In this document: piece by piece, positions 49,404 to 60,426 of the stretch
Numbering within the stretch: the stretch's first letter is position 1
Layout: each line of letters starts with the position of its first letter
Assembly (NCBI GenBank): GCA_965153455.1
Contig: OZ234497.1
Location: 12,944,302-13,008,301, forward strand
Direction of reading: 5' to 3'
DNA: 64,000 bases
Source of the DNA: Sphagnum compactum
Taxonomy: Eukaryota; Bryophyta; Sphagnopsida; Sphagnales
Notes under the pieces: model-generated
The model's input: only the letters and a program-made list of their open reading frames with translations
Databases searched by the model: none
Told to the model about the DNA's origin: nothing
Position numbers and translations under genes: made by a program

Positions 49404-51628
49404 GACAAGGGCATTATTATAATCAGGCAAACACTTGATTATTGCCTTGCAAAGGCCCTCATTTCAATAATGCCCTTGTCTTCAAGTATCACCTTACACA
49501 TAACTGGTCATTTCAATGGTGGAAGACACACATGAAATGTGAATCAAAGATGGGGAAAACTAATTATGCTTCGGAACAAGCCCTTGTAGAACTCATTACC
49601 ATCCAATGAAATGAGTCTTTCTAAGGCTCCCCAAATTCTTAATTGGAATAGGTCCATTAGTACATGAATGTCAACATCTGATGATGTATATTCTAGACTA
49701 AGTGGCTTGCAAGAAAGCAACTACATGCCAATGCAATTTACCACTATAGTCGTACCTTGCATCATTTGACATATATATATATACACACCAAGTTATGAAT
49801 CTTATAATTTCAAGGGTTAATAAAAAATTTCATCTTTGATCCAAATCAAAAGTGCTTGAAAAAAACTTGTAATTTGAAAAGATGTTTCTAATGACGTATC
49901 AAGCTCCTTAATTACATGTGATTTGATTCTTTAAATTATCAGTTAAATGGTCAAAAGTCAATTGATAATTTGATACCCAACTTTTCAATTGATCAAACTA
50001 TAGTTTTAATTTATTTTTTTGAATGTCATCCCAATTTATTGTAATAATCTTGAAAAAAATTCCACTGATTTAAAGAGGGTCCAATTTGGACAAAGTTTGA
50101 TCCTCAAACTTTGATCCAAAAATTTTGGATTCCTAAATATTTTCAACTCTAAAGGTGAAAATATGCTTGCAAATGTTGAGGCTTCTTTCTTTGGAGTTTC
50201 ACAAACTTTTGTGAATGTGTTTGAATCAAAGGATGCCTAGACTTCACCCTTGGCTTATTCCCCTTGTCTTGCTCAAGATTTGATCACAAGCCCAAAAAGG
50301 TTACAACGTGACAATAACGTTTCATTATTTTATATCTTCAAAAACCAATTTCATCTCAAATTTTCAACATCAAACTTCTCAATATTATGAGTGTATGAGT
50401 TTTCAAACAAAGGTGTTATGTCGAAGAAAGACACCCAAGATTGCACAAGAATGTACATAACACAAAAGGTGAAGTGCCCACCGATAACCTATTGCACTTG
50501 AGTTCTAGCAAGAAGACAAATGCATGTACATATAGTGAAAGCAAACTCAATTGGGTGACATGGGTATAGAAGATATTGATCAAGAAAATGCGAACTTATT
50601 ATTATGTTGGATTCTTTTCGTGCTACTTGGGTACAAAAAAGCTAAATTTCCTTATATTTAAGGGTGTGTAGATAAAGTAGTTATTGATCAGGTAAATGAT
50701 TCAAATGTTATTATGTTACATTCTACAAGTCTTCCTTGTAGATAACTCCAATAAATGTACATTGAAGCTTTGAGTCTTGAAATTTTTGTTAATTAGCCAC
50801 TCTATCTTACCTATAGTGGTAGGAAAGCCAACAAAAGAATCATTGATATTTTTTATAAAATATTTTGGGCATTTTAAAAATAGGTCTATTTACATATGCC
50901 CAAAAATATGCATTAAAAAAAAATATAACTTATTATAGCCAAACCAACATTTTCATGCCCAATACGCAAAGAGATGCTGACAATGCAAGGCCTGAGAATA
51001 ACTTAGTCGGTCACATACTTACCCAAAAACACGTGGGTACTCAAGGTCAAACCGTGAGGAAGGGATGGACTACCAAGTAGCCCCCTTTTACTGTGGTTAG
51101 AAAATGACCGAACTTGTAAATCAAGTGTGTATCATCTGGTGAAGAGCTCGTCAAACAAATTGTCTTCGTTCCTTTTGATTTCATTCTTGACGCTTGCGTA
51201 ATGGGCATCTCCTTTTTCCAATAATTTCAACTCCAACATAATAAAATATACATTTAAAAATTTCTTTGTCAATTGTTATATTCCAGACAAAGTTCCGACA
51301 AGAGGAGGAGAATAATTGTTGCTTTCAAAGTCTGAGAAGGCAAATGAAAGCAATTCAAGAGTCGTGTATTTCTTACCAACAAAAAGGCCAGCAAAACAAA
51401 AGAAATTTGGTGTATTCAGACAGCATGTTGTACACTGAAATTTGATTTGATTTCTCAGAGGAATGGCGTGGCGTTCAGTTTCAGGGAAGTATCTCCCTTT
51501 TTTCCGGACCAATCTTCTTCCATTTTTCACAAATTATGAAAGACCCTCTGTGGAGGGCATCACCATAAGTAAGTTCGCACTTGACTAGGCTACCCACCTG
51601 GTGCGGCCTCTTCTTCCAGTAATGCCCT
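49404..51628. other. AT-rich interval, no gene recognised
   Basis: Only short frames. An AT dinucleotide run occurs near 49,770. Sequence around 49,470-49,500 and 51,620-51,660 shares an 'aatgccct...' to 'ttacac'/'gtgtaggg' style with blocks at 47,690 and 52,320, hinting at one dispersed repeat family. Confidence 0.4.
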
Positions 51629-52348
51629 CAACTAAAGTGGTTTTAGTGTAGGGTAATGTCTTTGGTCGAGGGCCAGGGTGAACCAGCACCCACATTGGTA
51701 CCATGGCCAAAATCCCCCAAAATCCAGTTAAATTATTTCTAAATATTACAAATATCACATGCATGAACTAAATCACAGGCTCTGGTTCAAATCTAACATT
51801 TTTTGAGCTTAATATGGTCACTAAGTCACAGTCTCTGAGTTCAAATCTAACATTTTTTGAGCTTAATATGGTCACTACATCAGGGTCTCTGAGCTCAAAT
51901 CTAACATTTTTTGGGCTTAATTTGGTCACTAAATCAGGGTCTTTGAGTTCAAATCTAACATTTTGGGAGCTTAATATGGTCATTAAACCAGGGTCTCTGA
52001 GTTCAAATCTAACATTTTTTGAGCTTAGTATGGTCACTAAATCAGGGTCTCTGAATTCAAGTCTAACATTTCTTGAGCTTAATGTAGTCACTAAATCAGG
52101 GTCTTCAAATCTAACATTTTTGAGATTAATATGGTCACTAAATCTGAGTGTCTCATTTCAAATCTAACATTTTTTGAGCTTAGTATATGGTCACTAAATC
52201 AGGGTCTCTGAGTTCAAATCTAACATTTTTTGAGCTTAACATGGCTAACTAAGAGGCGTCACTCAAAAGGATGAAGGTACCATCCCGGGTGCCAGTTCAC
52301 CCCAGCCCTCGACCAAGGCTATTACCCTACACGAAAACCACTCAGTTG
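51629..52348. mobile_element. 720-bp element with ~73-bp inverted terminal repeats and a tandem core
   Basis: The left arm (51,629-51,702) and the reverse complement of the right arm (52,276-52,348) read almost alike from caact..agtggtttt, through gtgtagggtaat, tggtcgagggc, gggtgaac.ggcaccc, to ggtacc. The core is nine or so 54-bp units (51,788-52,250). No transposase and no sure target duplication were found. It is a non-autonomous foldback-like or MITE-like element of unknown superfamily. Confidence 0.75.
51788..52250. repeat. 54-bp tandem array, about 9 units
   Basis: Units begin caaatctaacatttttt at 51,788, 51,842, 51,896, 51,950, 52,004 and on, then gagcttaatatggtcac, then taaatcagggtctctgagtt. 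The later units vary in length by a few bases. Since 54 is divisible by three, both strands stay open across several units; this is not evidence for a protein. Confidence 0.88.
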
Positions 52349-52777
52349 TGCACACAGGAAGATGCACTTTTCCATGTTCTTCTTGGATAGGAAACTTCTT
52401 GGTGCCCATAGCCAGATTTCACTTGTTGTTTGTGGAGGGTGAATGACATAGCAATGACAATGAAGTTGTCAAATCTGATCTCATTACAAGAGAGTCAAAT
52501 TTGACAGACTTTGTGACAAAGGAATAGGGCCTGCAAAATGGCCTTTCGCTTTTCTGAAATTTTTAATAAATAAATTGCCCGAAAACCCCCCTGGCCCTAT
52601 ACGTGTTAGCCAGATCAGCCCCCTTAAAAAAGGTGTCATTGCATGTCTTTAGTGGAGGTAGGCCTGAGGGCTCAAAACGCAATCTAAATTTTCAGAGCGC
52701 CACGTGGCATCATTTAAAACACTTTCAAAGGAAAGCTGAAGGTGACCAAACAGTCATCAGTGCAGGTGCCGCAAGTT

Positions 52778-52960
52778 GGCCAGGGTGAACCAGCACCCAT
52801 GTTGGTACCTTGACCTTTTTGAGTGAGGCCTCTTAGTGGCCATCTTAAGCCCAAAAAATGTTAAATCTGAACTCAGACACCCTGATTTAGTCTTGGCGTG
52901 GGATATTTGTAATGTTTAGAACTAATTTAAATGGACTAGCTTGGGTTCACCCAAAGGCTC
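52778..52960. mobile_element. Second, nearly empty copy of the 54-bp-array element, inverted
   Basis: It starts gccagggtgaaccagcaccc, ggtacctt, then tttgagtgaggcctcttagt, which is the reverse complement of the right inner flank of the 720-bp element. It continues with one array unit on the opposite strand (cccaaaaaatgttaaatctg, aactcagac, accctgatttagt) and then the left inner flank (ggatatttgtaatgtttaga). It ends near tgggttcaccc. It carries one unit instead of about nine. Confidence 0.7.
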
Positions 52961-53968
52961 TCAAGTCACTGTGCCCTTGTTGGCTGATGGAATATCATTG
53001 AAACTACTTAATAGCAAGATGGGAATTTGAAAAAGTTTCTCAGAGTCCACAATTTTTTTATAAAAACAATCAAGGCATTGAGGCTAGTGTTGCCCTGTTA
53101 TTGGGGAATTGTTTTTAAATAAATATGTTGGGTACTAATAAAGGGCAAAATGACAGGCTATTGCAACCTACATGCCGGTTCTCACTAGCAGCAATATTTA
53201 TTTTGGGGAAAAAAAACAGGTGAGCTAGAGTTGCACAAGAAGTCCAAGACCATATAATTCACAGGGCTCTTGTGAAAATCCCCTCCGATCTCATTTGTAT
53301 CATTAAATCCATCAGAGACATGTCTGTGGACATCAGTTGCAGAAAGCGTCCAGGTGCTGAAGAAGACTTATGTATGCCAGTGATTTTGCAGCTGCTGCTG
53401 GCTTGTTTATCCCCACCCCCCCCCCCCATGTAGTAGGCTAAGTAGTATTCAGTTTTCTGGGCAGCTTGGTCTACAACGTTAGAGAACAACAGTCTGTTAA
53501 GATCCTGTAAATAGTCCAACTGTTTCAAATTAGTACTGTTCTTTTTTCCAAGTCTCATACTGTGACTAGCAATCATTCACTGTGTTTGTAGTTGCTGGAA
53601 ACAACAGGCTATGTGAAATTTTCGAAGCCCTCACCTCTTCTTAATAGGTAATGACTAGGTAATATTGCAGAGGAAGAGTGTAATATCATCATCCGCTCTG
53701 TCTGTGTCGACTCTCTCTAGTGACCCAAGCTGACAACGTTTAGGTTAGTGCTGCAGGAGCAGTATTACTCTACTTGAGAGAGAGACGGACGTAGTCAATA
53801 AAAGACAGCGATAGGCCTACCTCCACTCTAGGTCCCAGAAGGGACCAACTAGTTGTTTTCCAAAGCCCCAGAATCTAGCCTTCAAATCACATTGCAATAT
53901 TTTGGAATTCTCTTGAGTCTCAGGTTTTTATTTTTTGTGTCTTTCATCTACAATAGAGGATCAAGATC
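52961..53968. other. Spacer with one possible exon-like frame on the minus strand
   Basis: The minus-strand frame ending at 53,259 reads APGRFLQLMSTDMSLMDLMI, then QMRSEGIFTRAL and a stop. It looks more protein-like than its surroundings, but I do not recognise it and saw no partner exons. A C-run occurs at about 53,411-53,427. Confidence in a gene here is low. Confidence 0.3.
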
Positions 53969-56274
53969 ATGGGTCCCATATTGATGCCAGACTTCAAGTT
54001 CAGATTATTTTTCATGGGTTCTAGTTCTAGCATCTCAATTCCCTTGCCAATTCTTATTTCAAGTGTTTATCAATGCGTTTCAACGATAGGTTCTTCGTTT
54101 CCATCCTCCAATCCAACTCAACCTGGTAGTTTCAATACAATTGAACCACTTTTCAAGAAACCCAAAAAGTCATACGATAAGCCTAGGGTTTTCCAAGACA
54201 CATGGGCTACACAATTTCCTTAAGCTCAATCAATTTTGGGATTAGATGGTTTGGTGTTTCAGGTGAAGTGTGTTGTTTGTTCTACAGTTGCAAAGAAGGA
54301 TAATTTTTTTCCACTGAAGTTGGATATTCTCCAAAAACATGTTGGTCGCCATAAACCAATTGCTGCCATGACTGATGTTGTTAGTGAGTGGTTTTATTAC
54401 AAAGATGCATCCCATAACAAAAACAAAAGGATTTATACAAGGAGAGGAAATGAATCAATCTTTAATTTGGTTCAATTTGACACTCTTGCAAACTATAAAA
54501 AAAAGTTGATCCAATTTGCTAGCATATTTCACTTATTGAATCAAGGTCAACCAATGATAGAATTTGAGACGTTTAAAGATATTTGTGGTTTGTTAAGGTT
54601 GGGAACAACCCAAAAAACATTAGACTGACATGAGCGGATGGGGAATGGCAGAAAGTATGCATGATGTTGTGTTGGAAAACACAAAAATTGTTGTGCAGGA
54701 ATTTGGGTTTTTTACTTTGAGTGTAAACGAGGTGACAACCATCAAAAACCAACAATGGATCAATGCACATATATGTAATAAAGAAATGGGTTCAAATTCC
54801 AATTTTGCCAACCATTTAATGTTACAATTGATAACCTCACTACCATCATTTTATAAAATTTGACGAAGTTCGAATGTCTAATTAAAAAATAGCTTGCATC
54901 ATAGTGGGTATCTCATGGTTGTGAAGGTGGTGATTTTTGTTCCAAGGGCATCACATAGGTGTGATTACTGAAATAAAGGAAAACATAGTTCCTTACCGCA
55001 TCAGCATGCACTCTGTGGCACATTTAACCAATTTGGTGGTCGTTGTTTTGTCAAAGTTGCCTTTGGTCTCTCACATTGAAACAATGTTGCAATTGTTATA
55101 TGCATTCTTTACTTACAACCTTAAAAAATACCTTGAATTCGCAAAGCTTGCAAAGACACTTGAAACCAAAAGGTCAAATATTGCTCAGGAATGTGAAAAC
55201 ATGTTGGACCGACATGTTCAACCTTTTAAAACGTGTTATGGCATAATACAAATTTCTCATTGTCCAAATGCATCTGGATTAAATGAAAAGCAAAATACCT
55301 CAAGACAAACCTAATTTTGTTTAATGCCTTGAACTAATTATTGGTTTGCCCATGTTAAAGGTGGTGCAATGTTGAGATGTTTTCATTATTGAATTTGTGC
55401 ATGTTATCAAGCTTGCAAAGGTTGAATTGTTTAGGTTGTACACCAATCCATATTCGCATTTTGAAGATTCAGCTTTTGATGTGTTCAAATCTCTAATCAA
55501 CCACTTGAATGAACAACTCATCTAGGGCGGTGGTCTAATCTTGCACATCTAGCTGAAATTCTTAAAATGAGGATTGATGACAAAAACTTATGGTGTGCAC
55601 ACTCAGATTACTGATCGTTTTTGTCATCTAATTTTTCAAAAGAGTGCAACTACAATGATGGCCAAGGTCCAAGATGCATGCATAGACACATCCATAATTT
55701 TGGTTTCAGAGCTAGAATGTAGATTTCTAGATTATGAAATCATAAGTGCAATGGGAATGGTGTGTCCCCAATATTGGCTAAACAAGGACAATTATGAATT
55801 TTTTTTCACTCCACTTGGCTCTAATTAAATTTGCTTTCTACATTGGTAAAAAAATCAATGCTAGAGGTTCCATCCCCCCATTGTTGGATTTTCAGGAGCT
55901 TGATGTGCAATCTTTTTTTTTCCAACTGACCATGATTCACAATGTTCAGCTAATGATGGCTGAAACCTTTAATAAAAACCTAGGTTCCATGTTGTGGACA
56001 AAGATCAATACTCCCCCAATTGGCATGCAAGTTGAGTGAATATATCAAGCTTGTTAAAATTGCTCTATTTCAGGTTTTGGGTTCTATGGAAGATAAAAGG
56101 ACCTTCAGCAATTTGGCCTACATGAAAAACAAGTTACAAAATTGTCTAACAACACATCTTGATGTGTGTGTTTGCATGTTTAGCCAAAAAAAATTCAGCC
56201 TCTCCACTTTTCCATATGAAGATGCTATTTTTCATTGGAAAGATCTTAAGGTAGGGTACCAAGTAGATTGGTAG
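53969..56274 (+). pseudogene. Decayed BED-type hAT transposase
   Basis: Pieced frames give, in order: KPRVFQDTWATQFP, stop, GLDGLVFQVKCVVCSTVAKK and HVGRHK (a BED/TTF-like zinc finger, CxxC...H...H, about 54,180-54,360); MHSVAHLTNLVVVVLSKLPL and LEFAKLAKTLETK (the hAT/DUF4371 core, about 55,000-55,180); and at the end GSMEDKRTFSNLAYMKNKLQ, LTTHLDVCVCMFSQ and FPYEDAIFHWK (the hAT C-terminal dimerisation region, 56,020-56,250). At least five frame changes or stops break it. Terminal inverted repeats and an 8-bp duplication were not found. Confidence 0.75.
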
Positions 56275-59200
56275 AATAGTTTTAAGATAGATATGTTTAA
56301 CAAAAAAATTGTGTTGAATTTTGTAATTGCGAGCCATGAACAACCATAACATATTTTGATATTTTTGTGGTAATCCATGTCATGCAAGCGATTTGTTTGG
56401 CAAGAAAGCAAGTTATGGGTGTTCTCTTGGGTGTTGGGTGTGACATTTCAAAGTTGGGTTGCTTGTTGGGTGTTTTCTAATGTGGGGTGCAGATTTTCCT
56501 TGTTGCATGAGCAAGACCTTTGTGGTTAAGATTTGATCCCCTTGGGGAAGGTTTTTTTTAAATTAAGTTTTGAATAGTCTGGCTTCAACATTGAGCAACC
56601 CAAATGTATGGCAAATGTGGGTATGTACATATTCTTGGTTAGGTGCTAATTGCCAAAACACAAATGTTGTAAATATGTTGATCGCCCAAACCCAAATGAT
56701 GTAAACATGTTAATCACCAAAAATGCCTACTTTTAAAATTTGACGATCACCAAAATACACGTACACAAATATTCCTCATCGTCAAATAATCAATTTCATT
56801 ATAAAAATCCAAAGGCTAAAAGCGAAAAAAATTTAATGGATGCCTAAAATTGCACCTTGGAAAATCGATGTGTCGTAAACTTTGCTGTGCAATTGAACTT
56901 TGTTTTCCCTTAATGGCTTGGGCTCTTAGTTATAGAGTAATTAACAACTAATGCCAAACATTTTTGTGCTTTTATTGAGTTTTCTACACTTTCCTCTTTA
57001 ATACAGTTTCCTTGGAACTAATTGGCCTTTCTCAATGTATTTTGGATTAAATTTTATCATCAAGTAGTGTAAAATTGGCTTTGGGCTGGTAAATATGCTC
57101 ATGTTAACAAGGCCCTCCTATAGCCTCAATGCGAGGAAACAATTAATCTCATTTTGCCAACCATAACAATTGGCCTTAGTGGCAAATATCATTTTTTATT
57201 CAGTCCAGTTTTTTAGGTTTATGGATGAGGATGTGAGAGGAGTTAATCAATGTTGTGTATAAAGCCCATAACGAAACTTATTTACACTTTGTGTAAGTGT
57301 TTAGTATTCATTTACGTTGGTGTAAGCATAAAACATGAAATCCATAAGTGTAAAATTGTGTAAAATTGTTTTATATCATGTAGAATAGTGTAAATGTAAA
57401 AATAAATACATTTCTGTGGTTTTATGCAGTCATGTAAAACAGTGTAAATGTAAAACAAATATACTTTGTCATTTTACGTGGTCATGGAAAACAATGTAAA
57501 AAATGTGATTTTTAGTTTGGGGAGAGGGATTTCATAATATTTTGATGATAAGCCACCAAAAAAAAAAACCATCAAAACATGCACCCATAACTAATTAATA
57601 TGAATTTGCAAAAAAAGTATGGTCGTTAAGGATATATAATAAAATTATATGTAAAGGAAAAAAAATACAACATTAGAACCTTGAGTTTGGTCATAACAAG
57701 GGTGACATTCATTAAAAAATCCCTGAAAAAAAGAAAACATTGGCATTCAAGAAAAAGGCAAGGGGGGAGGGTGATTTGGGGGGACTCAAAAAACCATCAA
57801 TTTTTGTGATAAACTGAATTTCACCCTATTTTTCCTTTTTCCTTAGTGCGTCCACTGTTGCTAAATATAATTTCACTTGTACAACTGTGAAAATATATAT
57901 ACATCTATAAATCTAAATTTCTTATATGTTATTGTCCAAAATTTTAAAATCATATAGTGAATATTAAAATTTTAATTAAACTAATTATTCAACACTTGTG
58001 TGCCGAGCCTGCCCAAGTAATACAATATTTGTCTTCCTTGAATTCTTCTTTCTTATTTATTTTCCCCTTCAAACATAGTGGGACTCATTTAACATCCTTC
58101 TTATTTGGTCTTTATTATTGTTATTTTTGTTGTTTGTGATCTTTGTTTTTTCTCCCATTTCTCTTTATTTGGTTGTTTGGAGCTTGTTGTTTGATGTTGC
58201 CATCTCCAAAGCTTGTTGCCATTTTTAAGAAATTTATTCCTCACCTCCTCTAAAAGAATAATGAAGGAGAAAATTTTTCACTATTTATTTTTTAAAACCA
58301 TTATCATAATACTTGGGCAACTTTGGCAAAATTTATATATTTTTTGTTTTGCCAAATTTTTCAGAAAAAAAAAACTTTTATGTCAAAAATTCAATCAAAA
58401 GACAATTAAGGCAACCAAACTTGAACCCACATCTTGTCCCAACAAAATAACATAAACTCTAATCAGTCTAAGCAAAAGGATAGCAAAAGATTTGTGAGAT
58501 AACTAATGATTTTATTATCTTTATTCTTTACATGATGAAATTTTCAAAATCAAAAACTCAAGTGTTGGATCAAAAACTTAAAATTATATTAATTGTTCGA
58601 CACATTAATGCCAAAGCTGCTCAAAGTAATATGATATTTATTTTGGATCCTCTCTTTATATAACTATGTGCAAAATACTTTTCCCTTCCCTCAAATAGCC
58701 ATCCCTCACTACACCCATGGAATTACACTACACCTCGGATGTGCTTATTTCCTAAATGGAGGCTCAAATGAGGGCTGCTGCTGGGCATGCTCTTGAAGTC
58801 TGCAAGCCAGAGTCAGGTGTGATGGCTATGTGTGTACATACAGCCATCAGTGATGGGTAAGGGATGTTGTTGGGTCCAGCATTTGCTTTGCTTTGGGGGG
58901 GGGAGATATTTCTCTATGTCGAAAACCTATTGCCTGCACTAGATCAGCCATGGTGATTGGAGGTGTGTCTTGAAAGGGTGAAAGTCGAGAAGTAGCTATC
59001 TACAGATATCTGTATTCTAGTAAAGCCCACAGCCAAGGGCTTTTGCTGTGTGCAAAGAACATAACTTAGCTACATGGCGGTGTGGTAGCAGCAACAAGAT
59101 AGGAAGGGAGTTTCATGATTTTAGTATTCTCGCCTGTGGAGAGAGTAGGTGAGCTTTATGAAAATCGTAAAACCCAAATGAGATATAGGCAAAGATATGT

Positions 59201-59755
59201 AACATGACGTCGCATGAGACATGGACAAAGATTTGTTTGTCGTGTAACATGACCATCCACGCTAACGTGACGTCCCAAGACACTCTCTTAATAAAGTTTG
59301 GTCTTTCCATACAGTGGCCGCCTCAGCTAGCAGCAGCTACAAACACATGCCAGGAATCCAAGTACACCAGAGACCAGGTTGGGGGATGAATATTTAGGGA
59401 TCAGAGGTTCAAATTGGGCACCAAAGACATGGTGACTTTAAGGATAACTCTAATATATTGTATGGTGAGTTTGGCGAAACAGCCCATAAATTCCACACGC
59501 TTCCAACCTGCCTCTAAAATCATCAATAAAACCAGAGATGAACACAGGCTGAAAATGTGTAGATCAACTGGGCCGGAGTGAACCAACAGCCAACAGCATG
59601 TCACGAAGGAAGGATGGATGGTGGATGGACAGGAAACACTTCTCCTTAAGACTCCCAGTTACCTAATTTTTTATTCTAAATCATGCTCTCTATGCAAGAC
59701 AGTAAATTACACCCCCCCCCCTCCCCCCCCCCAATTCAGCTCTGTCAGGTGTTGT
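56275..59755. other. AT-rich interval with dispersed repeat blocks
   Basis: No gene recognised. About 57,790-57,900 (aaaccatcaatttt...gtgataaactgaatttcaccct) is a diverged copy of 47,320-47,430. The 58.7-59.4 kb stretch is GC-richer and shares phrases such as catcagtgatggg and tagtaaagccc with 47.6-47.7 kb. C-rich runs occur near 59,711-59,731. Confidence 0.4.
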
Positions 59756-59762
59756 TCCCTAC

Positions 59763-59776
59763 TTGGCGCCGTTTGT
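59763..59776 (+). other. Possible LTR-element internal junction (TTGGCGCCGTTTGT)
   Basis: TTGGCGCCGTTTGT resembles the TTGGCGCCGTxTGT sequence often found just inside the 5' LTR of plant Gypsy-type elements. No LTR pair or polyprotein was found near it, so this may be only a scar or a chance match. Confidence 0.2.
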
Positions 59777-60147
59777 AGAACATCATCGAGCATCCTCCCA
59801 AGCCTTCGATTGCAACTGCAATGTGGTTTGCAAAACATTCTCATGTAGAAAATTTACATGCGCATAGATTTGAAATCCAACTAAAAATAGAGCCTTCAAG
59901 AGTTTAGGGTTTTTGACTTGCAAAGATAAAAATAACGGGTGCAGCAAAACCCCAACTGAGTTTGGTCACTTTCATTTTGGGGAGTTCAAAGTGCTCTTTA
60001 GTGCAACATAGCAATTGTGCAAGTACTTAGGGATTAGGGTTTTTGTGTATGGAACTTGTGAGGTTGCATTAACTTGTGGAATTGACAACTTTAAGTCTAT
60101 TTTGCATTATTTTATTGGTATGTTTAGGGTTTTGAGTGTTTGCAACA

Positions 60148-60426
60148 ATGGAATCGTTGCAAGGATAACCGCCATGTGAGTTTAATGTTAATCCAGTTGA
60201 GAGGCTCTGCTCTATTGCACCTAGTGATTTCATTATTGATTGAAGTTGTCTTGCTCCCACTACCAACATTCTAGAGGAGGATGCTGGAGAATCTAACAAC
60301 ATAAAAGAGGACGTTGACAATGCAAGAGAATCTAACAACGTAGAGGAGGATGAAAGAATCCTAGACGAACACGAAACACACGCGATGCCGTCGACAAGGG
60401 TCATCAACCAAAGTCACTTGCTTTAA
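60148..60426 (+). pseudogene. Acidic ORF with two stops, unrecognised
   Basis: From ATG 60,148 one frame of 92 codons holds a TAA at codon 7 and a TGA after SDFIID, then runs on as EEDAGESNNIKEDVDNARES, NNVEEDERILDEHE to TAA 60,424. The repeated ESNN/EED pattern and steady frame suggest a once-coding acidic N-terminal region, perhaps of a transposon protein. I do not recognise the family. Confidence 0.35.

Noticed and set aside
51768-52167. Open frames on both strands with 18-residue repeats (LSSKNVRFELRDPDLVTI-like and its opposite-strand partner)
   Set aside because: They arise because a 54-bp tandem unit keeps any frame open; both strands are open at once and the element has no other coding sign.
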